Shown here one piece after another: positions 1 through 5,607 of a stretch of 9,875 nt of DNA. The translations under genes were made by a program, and so were the position numbers. The stretch spans positions 1 to 9,875 of the forward strand of contig JACFNM010000141.1 in NCBI GenBank assembly GCA_019454915.1. The letters are read 5' to 3'. This stretch comes from Chitinophagaceae bacterium (GTDB taxonomy: Bacteria > Bacteroidota > Bacteroidia > Chitinophagales > Chitinophagaceae). The notes beneath the pieces were generated by a model. It was not told the origin of the DNA. It searched no databases and was given only the letters and a program-made list of their open reading frames with translations. Numbering within the stretch: the stretch's first letter is position 1; each line of letters starts with the position of its first letter.

Positions 1-108
1 TTGTATTTGCTTTCGCTGATGCTCCAATACTGTCCGCGACTGAGCCCGTATACCGGTATTGTAAAAACTAAGAGCTAAGGCAATCAACAAAACAAAAGAA
101 TAACGCAT
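1..108 (-). CDS. EnvC-like murein hydrolase activator, N-terminal fragment
   Basis: This is the first 36 codons of a gene that continues past the left edge of the window. The translation starts MRYSFVLLIALALSFYN and reads as a Sec signal peptide, with a probable cleavage near residue 23 (IRA-Q). It is followed by a charged helical start, SRTVLEHQRKQIQ, which resembles the beginning of the coiled coil in EnvC/NlpD-type proteins with a C-terminal LytM (M23 peptidase) domain. Such proteins sit in the periplasm and activate amidases that split septal peptidoglycan. From memory, related genomes often place an M23/EnvC-family gene just after the DUF4292 lipoprotein, as here, which supports the call. 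The LytM domain itself is not in view, so any secreted coiled-coil protein would fit the visible part. The ATG at 106-108 is the only plausible start; no Shine-Dalgarno is seen. The gap to the upstream gene is 72 bp with no terminator, so co-transcription is likely. Confidence 0.6.
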   Translation of the reverse strand, partial: MRYSFVLLIALALSFYNTGIRAQSRTVLEHQRKQIQ

Positions 109-180
109 GCTTTATTTTTTATTCAATATACTGCAAATAACGACTGTATACGTATTCGATTGCACGACAGGATGTTAAAA

Positions 181-993
181 TTACTCAATATTATAGCTAC
201 GTGGAATGTTAAAAGGGAAGGTAAGCGGTTTGTCAAATTCTATCTGTTTATAGTCGAGATTCACGTCTAGTTTAATCTTTTCTGCTACGGTGATCAGCCG
301 TTTTGTTGAAAAAAACCTGCCTTCAATGTACTCGTAATCATTATAGGTGAAATCGGCGGTCCGGCTTCTCGCAGGATCCACGTCATCCAGTTTGCTGTGA
401 AGCAAAGCATAATCAGTTTTTCTGAGAGAAAGGAGGTGCTTGAAAAAGTCGCCGATGGTGGCCAGCGATACAGAGCTTTCCCGTTCACGATAAGTGCTGA
501 TATGAGTACTATCGAGGTAAACCGGATTGCCGATAATCAGGTCCTGCAGGGTATAGAAATCAATGGGCAGCTGGGCAATTTCTTTCATATATTCTACGGT
601 ATGATATTTTACGGTTTTGGCTAATTTGTCAATTAATTTTACACTATCGGGAGTGATGAGCACCCGGAAAGCTTCAATACCCAATGACGCATTGATAGAG
701 AGCCAGATAATCTGATCTTTTTGTATCCGGATAAAAGCATTGAACTCATAATTTCTGGGTTTATTATCGCGATACTGGACCTTGATTTTTGCGGAAAACG
801 TATTGAAATCAATGTGGTTGGTCTTTAGTCGCTCAATGGTTTCATGCACGAGTGCAGCAGAATCCGACTCTGCCGGATTCTTTACCACCAGGATAAGCGT
901 ATCGCTTTTAGTCATAGCGGATTGGATTTTTTTTGAACTGCGGCAGCTAAACAGAAATATTAAGGGAAGTAGGACGATTAAAATTATCCGCAT
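181..993 (-). CDS. DUF4292 family lipoprotein
   Basis: This 270-residue protein starts with a hydrophobic segment ending in a lipobox, LFSC with Cys17, so it should be a lipid-anchored envelope protein. The segment from about residue 61 to 160 is the recognisable DUF4292 part: FNTFSAKIKVQY, then alternating strands around NAFIRIQKDQIIWLSI, then GIEAFRVLITPDSVKL and the block LPIDFYTLQDLIIGNPVYLD. A short strand-rich C-terminal half follows. The strand pattern and the block resembling 'lG.e..r..it.d' recall LolA/LolB-type lipoprotein carriers, so a role in lipoprotein or lipid handling at the outer membrane is possible, but that is inference. It begins 18 bp after the dut stop codon, so it very likely shares the dut transcript, and it is followed by the EnvC-like gene. 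No Shine-Dalgarno precedes the ATG at 991-993. In related genomes I recall a tetratricopeptide-repeat lipoprotein gene between dut and this family; none is present here. Confidence 0.85.
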   Translation of the reverse strand: MRIILIVLLPLIFLFSCRSSKKIQSAMTKSDTLILVVKNPAESDSAALVHETIERLKTNHIDFNTFSAKIKVQYRDNKPRNYEFNAFIRIQKDQIIWLSINASLGIEAFRVLITPDSVKLIDKLAKTVKYHTVEYMKEIAQLPIDFYTLQDLIIGNPVYLDSTHISTYRERESSVSLATIGDFFKHLLSLRKTDYALLHSKLDDVDPARSRTADFTYNDYEYIEGRFFSTKRLITVAEKIKLDVNLDYKQIEFDKPLTFPFNIPRSYNIE

Positions 994-1011
994 GATAATT
1001 ATTTAAGTGTA

Positions 1012-1458
1012 TTAATCTTTTCCGGTATGGCCGAATCCTCCTTCACCCCTACCGGTGGCATTGATTTCATTTGTTGTTTGCCATTGAACCAGTTCAACCC
1101 GCTGGACGACCATTTGGGCAATTCTGTCGCCGGGTTGAATTAGTTGGGTTTCGGCGGATAAATTAATGAGTATAATTTTTATTTCGCCCCGGTAATCGGC
1201 GTCTATAGTGCCCGGAGTGTTAAGGCAGGTAATGCCATGCTTAACAGCTAAGCCGCTGCGGGGACGAATCTGTATTTCATAGCCCGGGGGAATTTCTACA
1301 AAGATCCCCGTTGGAATTAAGCTGCGCTCCAGCGGTTTCAGGGCGACGGTTTCAGGGATGAAAGCGCGGATATCCATACCGGAAGACCCCGGTGTTGCGT
1401 ATGCTGGAAGCGGATTATTGGACTGATTGATTATTTTGATATTCAGGTTGGATGACAT
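1012..1458 (-). CDS. dut: deoxyuridine 5'-triphosphate nucleotidohydrolase (dUTPase)
   Basis: This enzyme hydrolyses dUTP to dUMP and pyrophosphate in the cytosol, keeping uracil out of DNA and supplying dUMP for thymidylate synthesis. All five motifs of the homotrimeric dUTPase family are present in 148 residues, a normal length: motif 1 [11 protein letters not shown] (22-32), motif 2 [10 protein letters not shown] (66-75), motif 3 [11 protein letters not shown] (83-93) with the catalytic Asp of the DADYRG block, motif 4 [10 protein letters not shown] (110-119), and the glycine-rich motif 5 [11 protein letters not shown] (136-146) that closes over the nucleotide. The chosen ATG leaves a short lead-in before the conserved [14 protein letters not shown], as in homologues. 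A -7 promoter element lies only four bases upstream, which suggests that the transcript has almost no leader. The DUF4292 lipoprotein gene follows 18 bp downstream on the same strand. Confidence 0.97.
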   Translation of the reverse strand: MSSNLNIKIINQSNNPLPAYATPGSSGMDIRAFIPETVALKPLERSLIPTGIFVEIPPGYEIQIRPRSGLAVKHGITCLNTPGTIDADYRGEIKIILINLSAETQLIQPGDRIAQMVVQRVELVQWQTTNEINATGRGEGGFGHTGKD

Positions 1459-1462
1459 ACGG

Positions 1463-1470
1463 CAAAAATA
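1463..1470 (-). promoter_or_regulatory. candidate -7 promoter element for dut
   Basis: Read on the minus strand, this octamer is TATTTTTG, an exact match to the Bacteroidota -7 consensus TAnnTTTG. Only four bases separate it from the dut ATG, so transcription would begin at or next to the start codon. A weak -33 candidate (TTCG, one mismatch to TTTG) lies 21 bases upstream. A match this short can arise by chance, but its position just before a gene with no other visible promoter favours it. Confidence 0.45.
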
Positions 1471-1552
1471 GGGTGATTGAGGTAGAATCCACGAATTGTA
1501 GTTCCTGCAGGGTATAAGATTATGAATTCTGTTACAATCCGGCTACTCCTCC

Positions 1553-1640
1553 CCAATCCCTCCAATTCCTCTCGTTCTCCACATTTTCACATTCATCACA
1601 TTTCTCACATTTCTCACATTTCTCCCATTGCCACATTTTC
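1553..1640. repeat. degenerate 9-bp-period tandem repeat array
   Basis: About ten units follow each other between dut and ispF. The best-preserved core is three identical copies of ACATTTCTC at 1598-1624. It is flanked by drifted units such as ACATTCATC (1589-1597), 8-base units CCATTGCC and ACATTTTC (1625-1640), and older-looking CCAATCCCT and CCAATTCCT (1553-1570). Read on the minus strand the motif is GAGAAATGT. The ispF stop codon (1614-1616) lies inside the array, so the final residues of IspF (about ENVAMGEM) are encoded by repeat units. No open reading frame or terminator hairpin was seen in the rest of the 1459-1613 gap. From memory, AATGTG-rich short tandem arrays occur between genes in other Bacteroidota, but I could not check this. 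Confidence 0.85.
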
Positions 1641-2120
1641 ACTTTTTTTTTCAAGCAAAACCGTAGCGTAAGCCTTTAATCCTTCTTCCCGGCCGACAAA
1701 GCCCATTTGTTCGGTTGTGGTTGCTTTAATAGATACATCCCGAACGGAAAGATGGACAATTGGCGCGATGGTCTCACGCATCTTCATTACGTAGGGATTA
1801 ATCCGGGGTCGTTCCAAACAAATAGTGGAATCAATATTTACGACGTCGTATCCTTCTTTTTGTATCAGGTCAAACGTTTCCCGCAGTAGAATTTTGCTGT
1901 CTATATCCTTGTATTTATCAGAGTTATTGGGAAAGTGTACGCCAATATCTCCGAGGCTTAGGGCGCCCAGTAAAGCATCGCAAATGGCGTGTAATAATAC
2001 GTCCGCGTCACTGTGTCCGGTGGCGCCTTTGTCATGGGGAATTTCAATACCTCCAATCCATAATTTCTTTCCGGTAACCAGTTGGTGATAATCTACTCCA
2101 AACCCTATTCGGTAAGACAT
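1614..2120 (-). CDS. ispF: 2-C-methyl-D-erythritol 2,4-cyclodiphosphate synthase
   Basis: IspF converts 4-diphosphocytidyl-2-C-methylerythritol 2-phosphate to the 2,4-cyclodiphosphate with release of CMP, a step of the MEP route to isoprenoids. It is a cytosolic homotrimer with a zinc site at the subunit interface. The zinc ligands are visible as Asp10 and His12 in GFGVDYH and His44 in SDADVLLHAICDALLGA. Also present are DIGVHFPNNSDKY (a conserved substrate loop) and the CDP-binding block KATTTEQMGFVGREEG near residues 132-147. The frame stays open upstream to 2234, but the family begins at the MSYRIGFGVD methionine (2118-2120), giving 168 residues, slightly above the usual 155-160. The excess is a C-terminal tail after VLLEKK that comes from the 9-bp repeat array. 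The gene lies 85 bp downstream of porV, behind a terminator, and probably has its own promoter. Confidence 0.95.
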   Translation of the reverse strand: MSYRIGFGVDYHQLVTGKKLWIGGIEIPHDKGATGHSDADVLLHAICDALLGALSLGDIGVHFPNNSDKYKDIDSKILLRETFDLIQKEGYDVVNIDSTICLERPRINPYVMKMRETIAPIVHLSVRDVSIKATTTEQMGFVGREEGLKAYATVLLEKKSENVAMGEM

Positions 2121-2130
2121 AGTTTTTCTG

Positions 2131-2138
2131 CGAAAGTA
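2131..2138 (-). promoter_or_regulatory. candidate -7 promoter element for ispF
   Basis: On the minus strand this reads TACTTTCG, one mismatch from TAnnTTTG, and ends 10 bases before the ispF ATG. It lies directly after the T-tract of the porV terminator. A TTG 16 bases upstream could serve as a poor -33 element, but it falls inside the terminator stem. The element is modest, and read-through from porV cannot be excluded. Confidence 0.35.
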
Positions 2139-2145
2139 AAGAAGA

Positions 2146-2180
2146 AAAGCCCAACAACGCTTTTGTGTTTGCCGGGCTTT
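2146..2180 (-). terminator. rho-independent terminator of porV
   Basis: In the minus-strand RNA, AAAGCCCGGCAA pairs with TTGTTGGGCTTT to form a 12-bp stem with two G-U wobbles around an 11-base loop, followed by the T-rich run TTTTCTTCTTT. On the plus strand the wobbles become A-C mismatches, so the signal is directional and suits porV, whose stop codon lies about 25 bases upstream. Confidence 0.7.
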
Positions 2181-2205
2181 CCAAAATGAGGTTAAATCGG
2201 ATCGA

Positions 2206-3354
2206 CTATTGTCCAAAGCCCGAATCCATTTCACCGCCGAAATTAAACAGCAGGCTGAAGCGGATGGTGTTGGAAAGCGGATTTCTGTTTACACCGTTCC
2301 CTGAAGGAAGCAGGTAGGAGAAGTTGAGTCCGAAGATGTTGTAATTGATACCCACACCTAGCGTTACATAGCTTCTCTTTCCCATGCTGGCGCTTTCGCC
2401 ATAATAGCCCGCTCTGAGTGCAAACTGGTCGTTATACATATATTCACCACCTACAGAATAGGCCAGAGCGCTATTCCCGAAGGATTTAAACCACCCGGTC
2501 ACCACGCCGTCACTGTTGTACTTTTCAAATTCCTCTTCTGTCACATTATCCCCTGTTGGCGGAGCGGGAACCAATAGCTTATTGAATTCGCCATTGAGCG
2601 ATATTTTGTGCACTTCATTACTAACCCAGGTGTGCCCCGCACCCAATCCGAAGTTCGCCGGTATAAAATTTCGTTGTCTTGCATCTGAAGTATAGGAGAT
2701 TTTTGACCCGAGGTTACTAAACACTGCCCCGGCGTGCCACCCCTGACCCTCTTCGTTGGCATTGGTATAATAAAGTCCGATGTCTCCGGAGACTGCATTA
2801 CCCGCTTTGTAGGAGTAACCTCCTGTGGAGGCGCCCCCGGCGAGATTGGAATAAATATATCGGAGAGCCACACCCAAAGAGAACTGGTCGGACAACTTCC
2901 TGGAATAACCCAGATCTAACCCAAATTCTCTCGGATTAAAGCGGTTTAAGTCGTTTCCCAGAGCATCCGTGAACTGAATGTTTCCCAAGCTGAAATAACG
3001 CAACGAAGCGGAAAGAGCCTGTTGTTCATCTAACTTATAATAACCGGCCATGGAAGCCAGATAAACATCATTTAAACCCAGGTCTTTTAACCATGGTGTG
3101 TAGGTAAAACCAAGTCCGGCTGTGTTTTGGGTAAAGGGATATTTGGCAACGTTATAAAATTGTGAATTGATATCGGGACTTGTGGAAATGCCCATATCAC
3201 CCATCCCGCCGGCGCGGGCATCGGGCGATATTCGAAGGAATGGAACTGCAGTAGTAACGATATTAATGGGTTCACTGCTTTGCGCAAAACTGCCCGTTGA
3301 CAGCACTGAAAGCAATAAACCCATAGCTGAAAATCTCCTCAGTGATTGTTTCAT
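2206..3354 (-). CDS. porV: type IX secretion system outer membrane protein PorV
   Basis: PorV (LptO) is a FadL-like outer-membrane barrel that binds substrates leaving the SprA translocon and hands them to the PorU sortase complex for C-terminal-domain cleavage and anchoring. The 382-residue product has a Sec signal peptide with a cleavage site near residue 24 (SFA-Q). It then carries the block typical of PorV, with TTAVPFLRISPDARAGGMGD (34-53) followed by STSPD. The rest is alternating amphipathic strands with many Gly/Tyr/Phe-rich turns, ending in a last strand IRFSLLFNFGG, as expected of a 14-strand barrel of this length. It is transcribed away from gldJ across a 553-bp gap. In Flavobacterium johnsoniae porV neighbours porU and gldJ; here gldJ is retained nearby but porU is not in the window. 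A terminator follows the gene. No convincing -7 element was found directly upstream. Confidence 0.93.
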   Translation of the reverse strand: MKQSLRRFSAMGLLLSVLSTGSFAQSSEPINIVTTAVPFLRISPDARAGGMGDMGISTSPDINSQFYNVAKYPFTQNTAGLGFTYTPWLKDLGLNDVYLASMAGYYKLDEQQALSASLRYFSLGNIQFTDALGNDLNRFNPREFGLDLGYSRKLSDQFSLGVALRYIYSNLAGGASTGGYSYKAGNAVSGDIGLYYTNANEEGQGWHAGAVFSNLGSKISYTSDARQRNFIPANFGLGAGHTWVSNEVHKISLNGEFNKLLVPAPPTGDNVTEEEFEKYNSDGVVTGWFKSFGNSALAYSVGGEYMYNDQFALRAGYYGESASMGKRSYVTLGVGINYNIFGLNFSYLLPSGNGVNRNPLSNTIRFSLLFNFGGEMDSGFGQ

Positions 3355-3907
3355 CTGTTTGTTTTTAATTTGAACACAGGTTCCAGGTACCGTTTTGCAT
3401 ATTAGTTTACATTTTTACCCTTTGGTCTGTCCCAACTTTAATGCGTCATTTCCGCTGAAATTGTGTTCGATAGAAAAAGAATAAAAAGGAGTAATATTTA
3501 TTCTATATAAATGGTTAATTTAATGTATAATTAATTTTGTTTGCAAAATAAGACAGTGTTTTTGTTTTTCCGCTATCTCTTACCTTAAAAATGCACTTAA
3601 TCTTTCAATGCGACCGATTTAACAATAACTATGCCTTAATTATGGACCTTTCTTAAAAACGGCAGAGAAAAATAATTATTGTTTTGTATATGATTTTCAT
3701 TGCTTTGTCTATAAGTTGGCTCTGAATTTGCAAGTTTAGCATTTAATAAACACAATGGAATACCCGTTTTTTTATAAAGTAATTAAATTGCGTGTTGTTA
3801 AACCATTATTGGCTTCATTAAACGGAAGAGTGTAGCTTTCTTTTAATGAGCGGTTAACAATATTTAAAATATATACCCGTTATCTTATTTAGTTTAAATC
3901 CAGCAAA
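3355..3907. other. AT-rich divergent intergenic region between porV and gldJ
   Basis: This 553-bp gap must hold the promoters for both divergent genes. It is visibly richer in A and T than its flanks. It contains no ORF longer than 26 codons that looks real, no tRNA-like fold and no clear terminator. Matches to the -7 element include TAATTTTG at 3532-3539 (exact, but 370 bp from gldJ) and TAGCTTTC at 3833-3840. A small perfect inverted repeat, ATATTT-A-AAATAT, lies just upstream of gldJ near 3860-3872. The length is large for a Bacteroidota intergenic region, so a long leader, an unannotated small RNA or a decayed gene is possible; none can be shown from sequence alone. Confidence 0.7.
3809..3840 (+). 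promoter_or_regulatory. candidate gldJ promoter
   Basis: TTG at 3809-3811 is followed after 21 bases by TAGCTTTC at 3833-3840, one mismatch from TAnnTTTG. The spacing fits Bacteroidota sigma-A promoters and predicts a leader of roughly 60 bases for gldJ. The match is imperfect and this AT-rich region offers competing sites, so this is tentative. Confidence 0.3.
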
Positions 3908-5467
3908 ATGCAAAGACTATTGAATTTTAAAAATTTGCTTTTTCTATCCGCCGCTATCCTTTCTTTTAGTTCCTGTAAAAACGGACTTTTTGGTAAGAAA
4001 AAGTTTGAGAAATCCGATGTAACCGGATGGAACTATAATGATAAAAATATGGGAGGCTTTAATGTTTCCAAAGAAAGAGAGCAGGGTACGGGACCCGGAT
4101 TGGTGTTCGTACAGGGTGGTACCTTCACGATGGGCGCTACTGAAGAAGACGTGATGGGCGATTGGAATAACATTCCCCGGCGTGTTACCGTGTCTTCTTT
4201 TTATATAGACAGGACAGAAGTGGCGAATGTACATTATCGTGAGTATTTACACTGGATGGAATCCGTATTCGACGATCCGCAATATGCCAAGGTTATTGAG
4301 GCTGCCAAGCCCGATACACTTGTGTGGAGGGAGGAACTGGCTTATAATGAACCCCTGGTTGAATATTATTTCCGTCCTCCCTCGTATAATTATTATCCTG
4401 TGGTTGGTGTTAGCTGGAAACAGGCAAATGATTTTTGCCTATGGCGTAGTGATCGGGTCAATGAACGCATTCTTGTTGAAAAAGGATTTATCAATAAGAA
4501 TCAGTTAAAAACGCTTCAGGGCCAGGGTCAGGAAAATTTTAACACCCAGGCTTATTTAAAGGATCTCTACCAGCCACAGCCGGGTAAACCCAAGAAAAAT
4601 CCGTTATTGGATGCAAACGGAAGACCCAGGACAAAAGTGAATTTTGAAGATGGATATATGCTGCCCAATTACAGGCTTCCGACAGAAGCTGAATGGGAGT
4701 ATGCGGCTTATGGATATATCGCACAAAACCCAAGACCGAAGAAAAAGTCTAACGGAGCGGGTGAGGAACTGATTAAGGAAAAGCAAGTCTATGCGTGGAG
4801 CCAGAATGTGAACGGGCTGCGTGACAATCGCCGGGGAAGCTGGCAGGGTAAGTTTCTGGCGAACTTCAAGCGGGGGAGTGGAGATATGATGGGTATTGCA
4901 GGCGGACTGAATGATAATGCCTCCATCCCGGCACCGGTGGATGCCTTCTATCCCAATGGATTCGGCTTATACAATATGTCAGGAAATGTGAATGAATGGG
5001 TATCGGATGTATATCGTCCGTTGTCAAATTTGGATAATGATGATTTTAACCCCTACAGAGGTAACCGTTTTGAAAAGTTTAAGAAGAATGAGAACAACGA
5101 ATTCGAAAGAGATAGTCTTGGAAGGGTGATAAAGGAATATGTTACGGATGAAGAAAGCAAGGATCGCCGTAACTACCAGCGGGGTAATGTAGTGAACTAT
5201 CTGGATGGAGATTCTTCGTCTCAGGTTACCTATGGATATGGAAAAACAACGCTTATCAGTGACAACTCGAGAGTGATAAAAGGAGGCAGTTGGAATGACA
5301 GAGCATACTGGCTAAGCCCGGGTACCCGTCGTTTCCTGGAAGAAACCCAGGCCAGCAGTGAAGTGGGTTTCCGCTGTGCGATGGACCGCGTGGGTAGTCA
5401 GGAAGGCAACGGGTTTAAACCGGGTAATATCTGGAGTAAACGCCGCCAGAATTCAAGAAAGAGATAA
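3908..5467 (+). CDS. gldJ: gliding motility / T9SS lipoprotein GldJ
   Basis: GldJ is an outer-membrane-associated lipoprotein with a sulfatase-modifying-factor (FGE-sulfatase, SUMF1-like) fold. In Flavobacterium it is needed for gliding and for stability of GldK and hence type IX secretion. The 519-residue product has a signal peptide ending in FSSC with lipidated Cys23. GldJ-type hallmarks follow: DVTGWNYND (37-45), PGLVFVQGGTFTMG (63-76), DVMGDWNN, SFYIDRTEVAN (97-107), PVVGVSWKQA (164-173), YRLPTEAEWEYAA (255-267), NGFGLYNMSGNVNEWVSD (350-367) and the closing KGGSWNDRAYWL...GFRCA from residue 458. The 'TGW.YND' lead and 'DTLVWR' segment favour GldJ over its paralogue GldK, and no gldLMN follow. 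The two catalytic cysteines of true formylglycine-generating enzymes are absent (Asp464 and Leu469 by hand alignment), so it should be structural. It stands alone, bounded by a long leader and a strong terminator. Confidence 0.92.
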   Translation: MQRLLNFKNLLFLSAAILSFSSCKNGLFGKKKFEKSDVTGWNYNDKNMGGFNVSKEREQGTGPGLVFVQGGTFTMGATEEDVMGDWNNIPRRVTVSSFYIDRTEVANVHYREYLHWMESVFDDPQYAKVIEAAKPDTLVWREELAYNEPLVEYYFRPPSYNYYPVVGVSWKQANDFCLWRSDRVNERILVEKGFINKNQLKTLQGQGQENFNTQAYLKDLYQPQPGKPKKNPLLDANGRPRTKVNFEDGYMLPNYRLPTEAEWEYAAYGYIAQNPRPKKKSNGAGEELIKEKQVYAWSQNVNGLRDNRRGSWQGKFLANFKRGSGDMMGIAGGLNDNASIPAPVDAFYPNGFGLYNMSGNVNEWVSDVYRPLSNLDNDDFNPYRGNRFEKFKKNENNEFERDSLGRVIKEYVTDEESKDRRNYQRGNVVNYLDGDSSSQVTYGYGKTTLISDNSRVIKGGSWNDRAYWLSPGTRRFLEETQASSEVGFRCAMDRVGSQEGNGFKPGNIWSKRRQNSRKR

Positions 5468-5485
5468 ATAAAAGATATGAAAGAT

Positions 5486-5515
5486 AATACCTTCTCTTGA
5501 AGAAGGTATTTTTTT
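5486..5515 (+). terminator. rho-independent terminator of gldJ
   Basis: AATACCTTCT and AGAAGGTATT form a perfect 10-bp stem with the 5-base loop CTTGA, followed by an unbroken run of seven T. It begins 18 bases after the gldJ stop codon and separates gldJ from recA. The minus-strand reading lacks an equivalent T-run of use to any gene there. Confidence 0.93.
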
Positions 5516-5557
5516 AGTTCTATTTGCTAAAAATATTAGTGTTAATAAATTTATCCC

Positions 5558-5584
5558 TATCTTTACATCCATCTGTTAATTTTG
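5558..5584 (+). promoter_or_regulatory. candidate recA promoter elements
   Basis: Two -7-like octamers lie between the gldJ terminator and recA. TATCTTTA at 5558-5565 has one mismatch to TAnnTTTG, and TAATTTTG at 5577-5584 is an exact match, 23 bases before the recA ATG. Neither has a strong TTTG at the -33 position; TTTA at 5550-5553 is 23 bases before the second. A recA promoter must lie in this 90-base space because a strong terminator precedes it, but which octamer is used is undecided. No recognisable LexA box of the known types (CTGT-N8-ACAG or GAAC-N4-GTTC) overlaps it. Confidence 0.45.
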
Positions 5585-5607
5585 AGTACTTAAAACCGCA
5601 CACAATT

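Noticed and set aside
542..1516. The 14-base string TCCTGCAGGGTATA occurs both inside the DUF4292 gene (about 542) and upstream of dut (about 1503)
   Set aside because: A 14-base match within 10 kb is not far above chance, one copy is coding, and neither copy sits in a comparable context.
2121..2234. 38-residue upstream extension of ispF overlapping the end of porV
   Set aside because: It covers the porV terminator and the probable ispF promoter; the family starts at the MSYRIGFGVD methionine.
2541..2873. 110-codon open frame within porV in another frame
   Set aside because: It overlaps an intact, well-recognised porV and gives a low-complexity product with no family resemblance.
3591..3656. 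21-codon plus-strand ORF (starts MHLIFQCDRF) in the same gap
   Set aside because: Same grounds: chance length, no sequence feature to support translation.
3755..3835. 26-codon plus-strand ORF (starts MEYPFFYKVIK) in the porV-gldJ gap
   Set aside because: It is too short to judge, has no supporting initiation signal and no family resemblance; ORFs of this length are expected by chance. Conservation in relatives would be needed.
5524..5607. Upstream extension of recA from a TTG codon (28 extra residues)
   Set aside because: The extension lies just after the gldJ terminator, contains the likely recA promoter elements and does not resemble RecA N-termini, which begin at the ATG at 5608.
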